Below are positions 8,554 through 16,333 of a stretch of DNA of 36,236 nucleotides, in pieces (within the stretch, counting starts at the first letter, position 1; each line of letters starts with the position of its first letter). The position numbers were made by a program, and so were the translations under genes. The stretch is from Bacillota bacterium (GTDB lineage: Bacteria; Bacillota; Sulfobacillia; Sulfobacillales; Sulfobacillaceae), in contig JAJYPK010000018.1 in NCBI GenBank assembly GCA_021795465.1, forward strand, positions 1 through 36,236. The letters run 5' to 3'. Below the pieces are notes generated by a model. It was given only the letters and a program-made list of their open reading frames with translations. It was not told where the DNA came from and made no database searches.

Positions 8554-8629
8554 AATTCACAATAACTGAGTGATTCCAGCGGCACGATACGGCGCACACT
8601 AGCCCTGCGAGAGGCAGGAGGTGAATAGT

Positions 8630-8800
8630 GTGCCCGAGAAAAAGCAGTCTTTACGAGGGTTTAACCAAAAGCGTTTTCAGGAAGAAGTGGCTCGGGAACT
8701 GGGGATTGACCTCAATGTCGATGATGCCACACGACCCGAAGCTAACAATCGCTTGCAGGAAAACGCGTTCTATGAGGAATCAGAAGACACGACCGAGTGA
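8630..8800 (+). CDS. Small alpha/beta-type SASP-like protein (56 aa)
   Basis: A 56-codon gene with a GTG start, an excellent AGGAGGTG at 8616-8623 and six bases of spacing; it ends in TGA at 8798-8800. The centre reads F-Q-E-E-V-A-R-E-L-G-I-D-L-N-V-D-D-A-T-R. This matches the first conserved helix of alpha/beta-type small acid-soluble spore proteins, (Y/F)-E-(I/V)-A-x-E-(L/F)-G-V-x-L, including the region cut by the germination protease GPR. The second conserved block (G-G-x-M-V-K-R) is not present, and the tail is acidic. It is therefore a SASP relative or a divergent minor SASP. A strong terminator follows directly, so the gene is probably independent. The coding call is strong and the family call moderate. 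Confidence 0.6.
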   Translation: MPEKKQSLRGFNQKRFQEEVARELGIDLNVDDATRPEANNRLQENAFYEESEDTTE

Positions 8801-8817
8801 GGTTATGACTGCCACGT

Positions 8818-8851
8818 ACGACGCCGGGCTGGAGCTCGGCGTCGTTTTTTT
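8818..8851 (+). terminator. Intrinsic terminator after the SASP-like gene
   Basis: ACGACGCCG (8818-8826) pairs with CGGCGTCGT (8837-8845). The stem can extend inward to 13 pairs with one G-T, and a run of seven T residues (8845-8851) follows. It separates the SASP-like gene from the ychF operon. Confidence 0.88.
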
Positions 8852-8854
8852 AAA

Positions 8855-8883
8855 TTGGCTTGACCTCTGAGGTTCGGTATAAT
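8855..8883 (+). promoter_or_regulatory. Promoter of the ychF-hemL-lgt operon
   Basis: TTGGCT (8855-8860), a 17-base spacer and a perfect TATAAT (8878-8883) lie directly after the upstream terminator. The predicted start is near 8890, leaving a leader of under 20 nt before the GTG at 8907. Confidence 0.65.
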
Positions 8884-8906
8884 CGGAACAGAAATGGAGG
8901 AACACT

Positions 8907-9974
8907 GTGGACGTAGGACTTATTGGATTACCGCGATCGGGGAAAACCACCGTCTTTAACTTATTGACCAAATCCCATGTGGAAGTGAACCAGTTCGGGG
9001 GGAGTAAAGCAGAGTCGCGTCAAGCCTTGGCGCCAATTTCCGACCAACGCTTGACGTGGCTCTCGGATCATTATCACCCGAAGAAATTGACCCCGGCGAC
9101 CCTTTCCGTCGTCGACGTTCCGGGCCTATCGCGATCAGAATCGGGAGGACCCAATCGATTTCTCAATGACGTGCGGTTGGTAGACGCCCTTATTTTGGTG
9201 GTGCGAGGCTTTGCGGCGGACACTGGGGATCCGGCGCTCCCGTTACAGGATATCGAGGAAATGGAACTCGAGTTGATGTTGTCCGATCTGGATTTGCTCG
9301 AGAAACGTAAAGAGCGGATCCGTACCGGGAAAAAACTGACTCAGGAACATCAGAGGGAACTCGATCTGATTGACCGCCTGACACAAACCTTAGAAGCCAA
9401 TCAGCGGCTTACCCAAGTCGAGTTAACCGAAGACGAATCGCGGATGATTCGTGGGTATCAATTCCTGACCCTAAAACCCCTCGTCTGGCTCATCAATCTC
9501 GATGAAGACCAATTTATGCGTCGCGATTATGAAGAACATACCGCCATTGGTGATTTGGCTCTGGCCAAAGATGTCCCGGTGGTCCCCATGGCGGCCCAGA
9601 TAGAACAAGAGATTGAAGAATTATCGGAGGCCGATCGGGACGTTTTCATGAGGGACTTGGGTATCGATGATACGGGGCTGAGTCGGGTCGCCACCGCCAT
9701 CTACCAAAAGCTCGGTCTCATTTCTTTTCTCACCGCGGGGGAGGATGAGGTCCGGGCGTGGACCATTACGGAGGGCACCTCGGCCAAAAAGGCGGCAGGA
9801 AAAATCCATTCGGACATCGAACGGGGCTTCATTCGTGCTGAGATTGTTGCCTTTCAAGATCTGGCCAGTGCGGGGTCTATGGTTAAGGCGAAAGAGTTGG
9901 GGACGGTTAGGTTGGAGGGCAAAGATTACCGGATGCGGGACGGCGATGTGGTGAACTTTCGATTTAATGTATAA
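8907..9974 (+). CDS. ychF: Redox-regulated ATPase/GTPase YchF-like (OBG family)
   Basis: A 355-aa Obg-like P-loop NTPase. The Walker A is G7-L-P-R-S-G-K-T-T15, differing slightly from the usual G-L-P-N-V-G-K-S-T. Walker B/G3 is V-V-D-V-P-G-L. The base-specificity loop reads W-L-I-N-L-D-E (N-x-D-E type, which in YchF favours ATP). A coiled-coil insert lies around 110-170, and the C-terminal TGS domain ends F-R-F-N-V. YchF binds ribosomes and responds to stress. The GTG start has TGGAGG six bases upstream and a strong promoter. It is the first gene of an operon with hemL (18-base gap) and lgt. The altered Walker A suggests a divergent clade, so the orthology is slightly uncertain. Confidence 0.82.
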   Translation: MDVGLIGLPRSGKTTVFNLLTKSHVEVNQFGGSKAESRQALAPISDQRLTWLSDHYHPKKLTPATLSVVDVPGLSRSESGGPNRFLNDVRLVDALILVVRGFAADTGDPALPLQDIEEMELELMLSDLDLLEKRKERIRTGKKLTQEHQRELDLIDRLTQTLEANQRLTQVELTEDESRMIRGYQFLTLKPLVWLINLDEDQFMRRDYEEHTAIGDLALAKDVPVVPMAAQIEQEIEELSEADRDVFMRDLGIDDTGLSRVATAIYQKLGLISFLTAGEDEVRAWTITEGTSAKKAAGKIHSDIERGFIRAEIVAFQDLASAGSMVKAKELGTVRLEGKDYRMRDGDVVNFRFNV

Positions 9975-9992
9975 AAGAAAGCAGGCGATAGG

Positions 9993-11261
9993 ATGACGGA
10001 CTGGTGGGCAAGAGCACAGGCGGTGATACCTGGGGGCGTGAATAGTCCGGTGCGCTCCTTTCGGGGAGTCGGGGGAACGCCCTTTTTTGTGAAAGAGTCA
10101 CAAGGCCCTTACCTCAGGACCGAAGACGGCAAGACCCTGATTGACTATGTGATGGGATACGGCCCCTTTATCTTGGGGCACAGCGCTCCACCGGTCATTG
10201 AGGCGGTGGTGAACCAAGCACAAAAGGGACTAGGTTATGGAACACCGACCACTCAAGAAGTCCTCTATGCCGAGTTGTTAAGCCGCTCAGTACCGAACCT
10301 CGACGTGGTCCGGTTAGTAAACTCGGGCACCGAGGCGACCATGTCGGCATTGAGGGTTGCGCGTGCGGTGACCGGACGCCGTCGGGTGGTGAAGTTTGCC
10401 GGTTGCTACCATGGCCACCACGATTCACTCTTAATCAAAGCGGGATCCGGTGCGGCAACGTTAGGGGTTCCAGATTCCGGGGGAGTGCCGGAAGAAGTGG
10501 CGGCCCTGACCATCACGGTTCCCTACAATGATGTGACGGCGTTTCGCGCATTGTTTGACCGCTTCGGATCCGAGATTGCGGCGGTAATCCTTGAACCTGT
10601 GGCCGGGAATATGGGTACCGTACCGCCGAGTCCAGGCTTTCTCGAGGCCGTACAAGCGGTTACGCATCAACACGGGGCGCTTTTGGTGGTGGATGAGGTC
10701 ATGACGGGATTTCGGGTGGCTTGGGGCGGGGCGAGTAAACTCTTTGGTTTGGATCCTGACCTCGTCTGTTTAGCCAAAGTCGTGGGCGCGGGCATGCCTT
10801 TAGGGGCCTACGGAGGCAAACGGGAATATATGTCCTGGGTGGCGCCGTTAGGGTCGGTGTATCAGGCGGGGACCTTCTCGGGGAATCCCCTAGCGGTGGC
10901 CGCTGGTTTCGCCCAATTGAGCACCATTGGGGGACCCGAGTTTTATGGGGGTCTTAGAGAGCGTACCCAGTATCTGGCGCATCAACTGGTGGCTCTAGGC
11001 CAACGGCATGGAATCGACGTATCCACCAACGTCATCGGGGCCATGTTTACGCTGTTCTTCAGTGACCGGGCACCGTCCGAGTTTACGGAAGTGGAGGCAA
11101 CGAACCGGGAGCGATATCGCGCCTTTTTTCATGGCATGCTGGCACGCGGAGTATTTTTCCCACCGTCACCGTTTGAGACGGCGTTTCCCTCATCCCAACA
11201 TGATGATGTTGTCATTGAAACGACCCTCAAGGCTGCTGACGAGGTGTTTCGTACGCTATAG
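9993..11261 (+). CDS. hemL: Glutamate-1-semialdehyde 2,1-aminomutase
   Basis: A 422-aa fold-type I PLP enzyme, full length. The start carries P-G-G-V-N-S-P-V-R, a hallmark of GSA aminomutase. S-G-T-E-A binds the PLP phosphate, V-V-D-E-V-M-T-G-F-R contains the PLP-contacting Asp234, and Lys262 in A-K-V-V-G-A-G-M-P forms the Schiff base. It converts glutamate-1-semialdehyde to 5-aminolevulinate in the C5 pathway of heme synthesis. The other C5 genes (hemA, hemB and so on) are not in this window. The ATG is preceded by a modest GATAGG-type site, and the gene is co-transcribed with ychF and lgt. Confidence 0.93.
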   Translation: MTDWWARAQAVIPGGVNSPVRSFRGVGGTPFFVKESQGPYLRTEDGKTLIDYVMGYGPFILGHSAPPVIEAVVNQAQKGLGYGTPTTQEVLYAELLSRSVPNLDVVRLVNSGTEATMSALRVARAVTGRRRVVKFAGCYHGHHDSLLIKAGSGAATLGVPDSGGVPEEVAALTITVPYNDVTAFRALFDRFGSEIAAVILEPVAGNMGTVPPSPGFLEAVQAVTHQHGALLVVDEVMTGFRVAWGGASKLFGLDPDLVCLAKVVGAGMPLGAYGGKREYMSWVAPLGSVYQAGTFSGNPLAVAAGFAQLSTIGGPEFYGGLRERTQYLAHQLVALGQRHGIDVSTNVIGAMFTLFFSDRAPSEFTEVEATNRERYRAFFHGMLARGVFFPPSPFETAFPSSQHDDVVIETTLKAADEVFRTL

Positions 11262-11272
11262 GAGGTTTGGTC

Positions 11273-12106
11273 ATGCTTTTACCGCAGCTTAACCCGTTCG
11301 CCTTTAAAATTGGACCGATAGGAGTCCATTGGTATGGAATCTTCATGGTCATGGCGATTTTGGGAGGCTCCTGGTATCTCATTGAACGCGGTCGTCAATT
11401 GGGAGAGGACCCTGATCGTCTGTCTACGATTACGCTGTGGACGGTGCTTTGGGGGGTCATCGGTGCCCGATTAGTGTTTGTCTTGGCGAACAAGCCCGAG
11501 TGGATATGGACCGATCCGGTGCAAATTTTTAAGATTTGGGATGGAGGACTGGCTTTCGATGGGGCGGTGGGTGTGGGGATCCTCGCGTTCTGGTACCAAC
11601 TCCGTAAGAAGCCGTTGGTTTTTAATCACCTAGTAGACTGGGCGGTGCCAGGGATTGGGCTCGGAATCTTCATGGTGCGGATTGGTAACATCTTTAACCA
11701 CGAAGTCATCGGGCGGATGACCGCTTTTTCCTTCGGACGTTGGCCCGAGCAACTAATCGGATCGTCGATCGGCGTCATCCTTATCATCCGCTATTTCTGG
11801 ATTGAGCGATATCGCACACCGCCCCCTGGCTACCAGTTTTGGTCTGCCATGTTTTATTATGCGATTTTGCGGGGATTTATTGGCGAGACGACACGTGCCA
11901 ATCCGCTTTACATTTGGACCTATATCAATCCGCACTGGGGCATTGGGTTTACCACGTTAATGCAACTCTTTACGCCTCCCATCATGATATTTACGGGTTT
12001 AATGATGCGTCGGACTTGGCGGAAGTCGGCGCGCGTTTTGGAGGGACCTGGCGTGGATACTGTAACGGCCGTGTCGCAGTCGGAGGCGTCGTCCCCACAA
12101 CGATGA
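11273..12106 (+). CDS. lgt: Prolipoprotein diacylglyceryl transferase
   Basis: A 277-aa polytopic membrane enzyme with about seven hydrophobic segments. It transfers diacylglycerol from phosphatidylglycerol to the lipobox cysteine of prolipoproteins. The Lgt signature R-I-G-N-I-F-N-H-E-V-I-G is complete. H-W-Y-G near the N-terminus, G-A-R-L and the C-terminal R-G-F-I-G-E-T-T-R also match. The ATG at 11273 is chosen over a TTG at 11267 because GGAGG (11261-11265) sits 7 bases before the ATG but only 1 before the TTG. It is the third gene of the ychF operon. Its last 116 bases overlap the end of the convergent L,D-transpeptidase gene, and no terminator is seen between them. Confidence 0.93.
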   Translation: MLLPQLNPFAFKIGPIGVHWYGIFMVMAILGGSWYLIERGRQLGEDPDRLSTITLWTVLWGVIGARLVFVLANKPEWIWTDPVQIFKIWDGGLAFDGAVGVGILAFWYQLRKKPLVFNHLVDWAVPGIGLGIFMVRIGNIFNHEVIGRMTAFSFGRWPEQLIGSSIGVILIIRYFWIERYRTPPPGYQFWSAMFYYAILRGFIGETTRANPLYIWTYINPHWGIGFTTLMQLFTPPIMIFTGLMMRRTWRKSARVLEGPGVDTVTAVSQSEASSPQR

Positions 12107-12890
12107 CGGGCGTACCCATATCGGTGAAATGGTAAAGCCACTTGGCATCATCGGTGGAAGTTTGTGGGCCCAGATTGTGGGTTGCTGTGGCCAATTGAAT
12201 ACAGCCATGGCTTCTCGGGATGCCGAGTCGGCGATTCCACCAGGCCCCGTGGATCGCGATGCCTCCGTAAATATATTGGGCCCACGGCACATGCTGAACG
12301 TCCCAAGAATCGGGGGTGCCGGCAATCCCGCCTTTCATATGGTCATCGGGGACTTTTTTGTAGATCCAAAAGGTTCCCGTGGGCGTGGTCCAATCCGGGG
12401 CCACGCCCGTCGACGTAGGCATGCTACGAATCAGGTGACCGTTTTTATACGCGAGAACCCTTTGGTGGGTTAGGTTGACGGTGACGGATTTATTGGCGTC
12501 CGTCGTAAACTCGATGGTTGTCGAGGCGATACCATAAGGGGTGACCGTGACGCGGATCTCTCGGTGGGCTGGCCATCCAACGTCAGGTTGAATCCAAAAT
12601 CGGTGAGCGCTTAAGGCACTCACGTGCCAAGCCAAGTGCGGGCTCACCGCGATGTGTTTTAACAGAATGCTCGGCGACTCGGGGATGGGACTGGTGTAGA
12701 GGACGGGGTCCAAAACCCCTACAGCACTTCTCCCGGAATCGTTCCATACGGTGAGATGCCCCGTGGGGATCGCAAATCCGGCCGGGGTTCGAATGACGGG
12801 GGGGTGTGAGGTTCTTGTGTAGACAAAGAGAGCCGTACTGGTTAGGATCAGGCTAACGAGGAACGAGAGAAGTATTCTAGGGGCCTTCAC
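11991..12890 (-). CDS. L,D-transpeptidase (YkuD domain), membrane-anchored or secreted
   Basis: A 299-aa protein with an N-terminal signal peptide or anchor (about residues 5-24). A linker domain follows, then a YkuD catalytic domain with the full motif H214-G-x(n)-S-H-G-C230. It forms 3-3 peptidoglycan cross-links or attaches proteins to the wall, outside the membrane. The GTG at 12890 is selected because GGAGG lies 7 bases upstream and the hydrophobic segment then starts the protein; the frame opens 66 bases earlier. The last 38 residues are Pro- and basic-rich and overlap lgt in antisense, so this tail is probably dispensable. The gap to the divergent moaD start is only 43 bases, so its promoter probably lies within moaD. 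Confidence 0.9.
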   Translation of the reverse strand: MKAPRILLSFLVSLILTSTALFVYTRTSHPPVIRTPAGFAIPTGHLTVWNDSGRSAVGVLDPVLYTSPIPESPSILLKHIAVSPHLAWHVSALSAHRFWIQPDVGWPAHREIRVTVTPYGIASTTIEFTTDANKSVTVNLTHQRVLAYKNGHLIRSMPTSTGVAPDWTTPTGTFWIYKKVPDDHMKGGIAGTPDSWDVQHVPWAQYIYGGIAIHGAWWNRRLGIPRSHGCIQLATATHNLGPQTSTDDAKWLYHFTDMGTPVIVVGTTPPTATRPLQYPRQVPPKRAPTSAKSDASLNP

Positions 12891-12933
12891 ACGGGAACCT
12901 CCTTTTCCGGATCGTGGGCAGAGAGGAGAATCG

Positions 12934-13185
12934 ATGGAGAAAAATATTACGGTCACGACGTTATTTTTTTCATTTGCGGCCGATCGTATGAATGCGCGTC
13001 AGATCCAGGTTCCACTCGCTCCAGGGAGCACCCTGGGCCAACTCATCGAGGAGCAGTTTGTGGCGCGTTTGGGGCCGGAAAGCCAAAACTGGCTTTTTTC
13101 GGTGAACCAAGAATGGGCATCCAGAGATCTACCATTGCAGGATGGCGATGAAGTGGCCGTGATTCCACCGGTCAGCGGAGGTTAG
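12934..13185 (+). CDS. moaD: Molybdopterin synthase small subunit MoaD
   Basis: An 83-aa ubiquitin-like protein ending in V-S-G-G. The terminal Gly-Gly is thiocarboxylated to donate sulfur to molybdopterin. P-L-Q-D-G-D-E-V-A-V-I-P-P-V-S-G-G is the diagnostic C-terminus. The ATG has GAGAGGAG upstream. moaE follows after two bases, and together they form the synthase that converts cyclic pyranopterin monophosphate to molybdopterin. The product could feed the CoxL-type molybdenum hydroxylase encoded at 23772-26117. Confidence 0.93.
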   Translation: MEKNITVTTLFFSFAADRMNARQIQVPLAPGSTLGQLIEEQFVARLGPESQNWLFSVNQEWASRDLPLQDGDEVAVIPPVSGG

Positions 13186-13187
13186 CG

Positions 13188-13625
13188 ATGAATATCACCC
13201 GTCTGATAACAGACCCGATTGACGTCAACGAGGCGTTGGGGGCGATTGCGGATCCCGAATGCGGAGCCCAGGTGTTTTTCTTGGGGGTAGTCCGCAATGA
13301 ATTTGAGGGACGTGCATCGCAGGGGATTTTTTACGATGCCTATGTGAGCTTGGCCGAGAAGGAGTTGGCGCGCATTGCCACGGAGCTTCACGATGCGTTT
13401 GACATCCGGCATCTCGTGTTGGTTCACCGCATCGGAGACTTGCCGGTGGGGACCGCTAGTGTCCTGGTGGCCGTGGCAGCGGGGCACCGTCCTGACGCGT
13501 TTCGGGCCGCCAAAGAGGGCATTGATCGGATTAAGGCACGGGTCCCGATCTGGAAACGCGAACATTGGGTCAAAGGTCCCGATACCTGGCACGATGATGC
13601 GTCGGCGTCACATGATGTTGAATAA
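13188..13625 (+). CDS. moaE: Molybdopterin synthase catalytic subunit MoaE
   Basis: A 145-aa MoaE, the usual length. Recognised motifs are F-F-L-G-V-V-R-N-E (substrate Arg), the H-R-I-G-D-L-P-V-G-T-A-S-V central strand, and V-P-I-W-K-R-E-H-W with the catalytic Lys and Arg. Its ribosome binding site (GGAGGT) is inside the end of moaD, giving tight coupling. The last 18 bases overlap the end of the convergent LytTR regulator gene. Other Moco genes are elsewhere. Confidence 0.93.
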   Translation: MNITRLITDPIDVNEALGAIADPECGAQVFFLGVVRNEFEGRASQGIFYDAYVSLAEKELARIATELHDAFDIRHLVLVHRIGDLPVGTASVLVAVAAGHRPDAFRAAKEGIDRIKARVPIWKREHWVKGPDTWHDDASASHDVE

Positions 13626-14342
13626 TTCTTTGACGCGTCGGACATTGGTTCGGCTCACGATGACTTCACTCTGAAGTTTGTCCTTCATTTTGAGCAAATA
13701 GGTGCCGTTAAAATACGGCATGATTTCTTTTACATGATGGAGGTTCGCAATAAAGCTACGGTGGGTCCGTAGAAAGGTTTGGGCGGGTAGACGCTCCTGA
13801 AGTTCTTGAAGTGTAAATCGCGTGGGGAATCGATCTTGCACGGTACAGACGTAAATCATATCGCTTTCGGCCGTGGCGTAAACAATATCCGGCACCGCAA
13901 TGGGAATGGTGTGACCATTCACCTCACAAGGAACCCAAGACCAGGCTTCGATGGTCTCTTTGGCCTTTTCGGAAGGATCTTCAACCCCTAATAATCGCCG
14001 CATAGTTTCGGCGATCCGATCGCTGCTAACTGGTTTTAGCAGATAGTCGACGACTTGAATCGCGAAGGCTTCGACGGCATAGTTTTCGTAAGCCGACACA
14101 AAAACCACCCGTAAGCGTGGCTTGGTGGTCTTGACCCGGCGTGCGAGTTCAATCCCGTTGACCCCCGGCATTTGAATGTCGAGAAAAATGACATCGTAAT
14201 CCATGGCTTCGATCAGCAGCAGGGCTTCCTTGGCGGTTGCCGCTTCGCCGACCACCTGCAATTCATTCTGATACGGCTCCAATAAAAAGCGTAATTCCTG
14301 TCGCGCGGGATACTCATCTTCGATGATGAGGGCCTTCAACAT
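13608..14342 (-). CDS. LytTR-family response regulator
   Basis: A 244-aa two-domain regulator. The receiver (about 1-120) has acidic residues E8-D9, phosphoacceptor Asp55 in F-L-D-I-Q-M-P-G, and K-P near 104-105. The LytTR DNA-binding domain (about 140-244) has V-Y-A-T-A-E-S-D-M-I-Y and F-L-R-T-H-R-S-F-I-A-N. LytTR regulators bind direct repeats upstream of targets, classically lrgAB (murein hydrolase control) or, in pathogens, virulence genes. The ATG is chosen for GGAGG at nine bases and the clean M-L-K-A-L-I-I-E-D-E start. It is the last gene of the minus-strand operon with its cognate kinase. lrgAB is not in the window. Confidence 0.92.
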   Translation of the reverse strand: MLKALIIEDEYPARQELRFLLEPYQNELQVVGEAATAKEALLLIEAMDYDVIFLDIQMPGVNGIELARRVKTTKPRLRVVFVSAYENYAVEAFAIQVVDYLLKPVSSDRIAETMRRLLGVEDPSEKAKETIEAWSWVPCEVNGHTIPIAVPDIVYATAESDMIYVCTVQDRFPTRFTLQELQERLPAQTFLRTHRSFIANLHHVKEIMPYFNGTYLLKMKDKLQSEVIVSRTNVRRVKELFNIM

Positions 14343-14464
14343 GATGGGTGTCCTCCTCTGCCTGGGATGATAGAAACTCATCGTAGGACTGTAGTGTGTC
14401 GAGTGGGGCTGAAGCGCATCTTTAGCATACACCGAATGCCCTCGTCACGACTAGCGCTCGGTCT

Positions 14465-15739
14465 TCAGTGGGGGATCGCAATGGGAATCACCAAACGGAT
14501 GGTGGTGCCGCGATCTTCTTGGGAGCGGAGTCGCAAATGGTATTTATTACCGTAAATACCCACCAGCCGTTCGGCCACGTTGCTAAGGCCCACGCCTGTC
14601 CCTTCCCCGACCCCCATTTCAAATATTTCGTACTGCTTGGATTTTGGAATGCCCGAACCGTTATCAGAAATATAGATGAGGATATCGGTCTCTCGATAGC
14701 GCACGGTGACGCTGACCATGCCGGGTTCTTCTTTATCTGCAATGCCATGCAACACCGCATTTTCCACCAGGGGTTGGATCATTAAAATCGGGACGGGGAT
14801 ATTAAGGGCTTGGGGTTGAATGCGGATCCGGTAGCGGAGCTTATCTCCATAACGCGCCTTTTCCAAGCGAAGATAGGTTTCTACATAATCGAGTTCATCT
14901 TTTAGAAGAATGGTCGGGCCGCGATGGGATAGAGAACGTCGAAAGAATGAGGCCAATTGGATTAAGAGATCCCGGGCCTTGTCTGGATCGGTACGCGAAA
15001 ATGAAATAATCGTATTCAACACGTTGAAGAGAAAATGTGGGCGGATCTGCGCCTGCAATGCCTCTAACCGTGCCGCCGAGGCTAAACTTCGCTGACGGTC
15101 GACTTCGGCCACTTCTAGTAAGATAGACAGTAATTGGGCCGTACCCTCCGCAAACCGACTCGTGCGATGGGGCAAAAGACTTTCCTCGGCCACATAAAGT
15201 TTTACGGATCCGACCGGCTGATCGTGGGACACCAAAGGGGTGATGACCACCACGCCGAGTTGACAATCTTCGTAGGAGCCTTGCAACGCGTCGGTATGCA
15301 ATACGCGGGTCACCCGATCCCGCATGACTTGACGTGTGGTTAATGACAAGAGGCTTCCCGGTTCATGTCCGGGGCAGGGTTTGCCCGCCCAACCGAGCAC
15401 GATATTGGTGTCGGTAATGGCTACCGCTTCGACTCCCACCGTGGTTTGGATGATGTCGGCAATATGTTGTGCGGTTTCCCGGTTGAGCCCTTGCCGCAGG
15501 TGCGGCAACGCCGCACTCCCAATATCAAAGGTGGCCTGCGCCGAATCGTCGATGGGACCGGGTGCGAGGCTAGGGTCCTCGGATGGGGTTTGGCGTCGCC
15601 TGTGAAACCCATATGCGACAGCGCCTAATACCAAGAGCCCGGTGGTTACCAGGGGACGATAGATGCCTGTAAAACTCCAAAGGGCAATCAACATTACTCC
15701 CGCCCATACGGGGATGAGACGCTGATAGAGGTTATCCAC
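14465..15739 (-). CDS. LytS-like sensor histidine kinase
   Basis: A 424-aa kinase. Two closely spaced hydrophobic segments (about 8-25 and 29-44) anchor it. Residues 70-215 form a GAF-like sensor with Cys122 and Cys159. A His_kinase domain follows (phosphoacceptor His235 in Q-I-R-P-H-F-L-F-N-V-L-N), then an HATPase domain with P-L-V-E-N-A-V-L-H-G and D-N-G-S-G-I-P. It lacks the long 5TM-LytS membrane domain, so it is a short variant whose signal is probably sensed in the cytosol through the GAF-like domain. The GTG start has GGAGG upstream and overlaps the end of the isochorismatase-fold gene by 8 bases, so translation is coupled. The partner regulator is the next gene, 122 bases on. Confidence 0.9.
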   Translation of the reverse strand: MDNLYQRLIPVWAGVMLIALWSFTGIYRPLVTTGLLVLGAVAYGFHRRRQTPSEDPSLAPGPIDDSAQATFDIGSAALPHLRQGLNRETAQHIADIIQTTVGVEAVAITDTNIVLGWAGKPCPGHEPGSLLSLTTRQVMRDRVTRVLHTDALQGSYEDCQLGVVVITPLVSHDQPVGSVKLYVAEESLLPHRTSRFAEGTAQLLSILLEVAEVDRQRSLASAARLEALQAQIRPHFLFNVLNTIISFSRTDPDKARDLLIQLASFFRRSLSHRGPTILLKDELDYVETYLRLEKARYGDKLRYRIRIQPQALNIPVPILMIQPLVENAVLHGIADKEEPGMVSVTVRYRETDILIYISDNGSGIPKSKQYEIFEMGVGEGTGVGLSNVAERLVGIYGNKYHLRLRSQEDRGTTIRLVIPIAIPH

Positions 15740-16316
15740 GTGGCTTGGCGCCTCCTTTGCTTGTGCCGAGCCAGTTGACGAGCTCCGTTGAGGTCATCAC
15801 TCGGCTGATCCGGGGGAAAATCCGGGTGATGGTGAAATAGTGTTCATCCTTTGATGTGCCGAGCATACCATCTGAAATGGTGATGACGTGAAATCGGTGG
15901 TCATAGGCATCCCGCACGGTACTTTCCACCGAAAGATTGGTGGCGATGCCCGTGACGACGAGCGTATGAATATCTAAACGTGCCAAATAATGACCGAGTG
16001 CAGTGAAATTAAATGCACTCCATCCGGGTTTGGTTACCACAAAATCTTTGGGTAGGACTAACAATTCTTCTAACAAGCCATCCTCAAGCGTGGTTGGTAA
16101 GGGTTTGGCTGGTCGGTCCACCATGGGGGCACGCGTGTCGCGACTGACGTCTAGGGTCGGGGTCCAAACGTAGCCAACCGGAATGCTGTAAAATTGTGCT
16201 TGTCGCACGAGAACCCGAATGGTGGATAAAAGACGCACCCGGGGATCGCCTGGCGTTTGAGACCGTGCCATGCTTTCTTGCATGTCGATGACTAGAAGGG
16301 CGATCCCATCCGCCAT
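15732..16316 (-). CDS. Isochorismatase-fold hydrolase lacking the catalytic Cys
   Basis: A 194-aa cysteine-hydrolase-superfamily protein. Asp11 (V-I-D-M-Q) and Lys96 (T-K-P-G-W-S-A-F) of the usual triad are present. The position of the nucleophile in the T-G-x-x-T-N-x-C-V-E-S-T loop is Ser129 (T-N-L-S-V-E-S-T). True isochorismatases such as PhzD/EntB also lack the Cys and hydrolyse vinyl ethers, so the protein may be an isochorismatase-type enzyme or an inactive relative rather than an amidase. It lies 17 bases after pncA and overlaps the kinase gene by 8 bases, all in one operon. The link between these hydrolases and the LytS/LytTR pair is unexplained. Confidence 0.85.
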   Translation of the reverse strand: MADGIALLVIDMQESMARSQTPGDPRVRLLSTIRVLVRQAQFYSIPVGYVWTPTLDVSRDTRAPMVDRPAKPLPTTLEDGLLEELLVLPKDFVVTKPGWSAFNFTALGHYLARLDIHTLVVTGIATNLSVESTVRDAYDHRFHVITISDGMLGTSKDEHYFTITRIFPRISRVMTSTELVNWLGTSKGGAKPRG

Positions 16317-16333
16317 GACTATCCCCCTTACTC

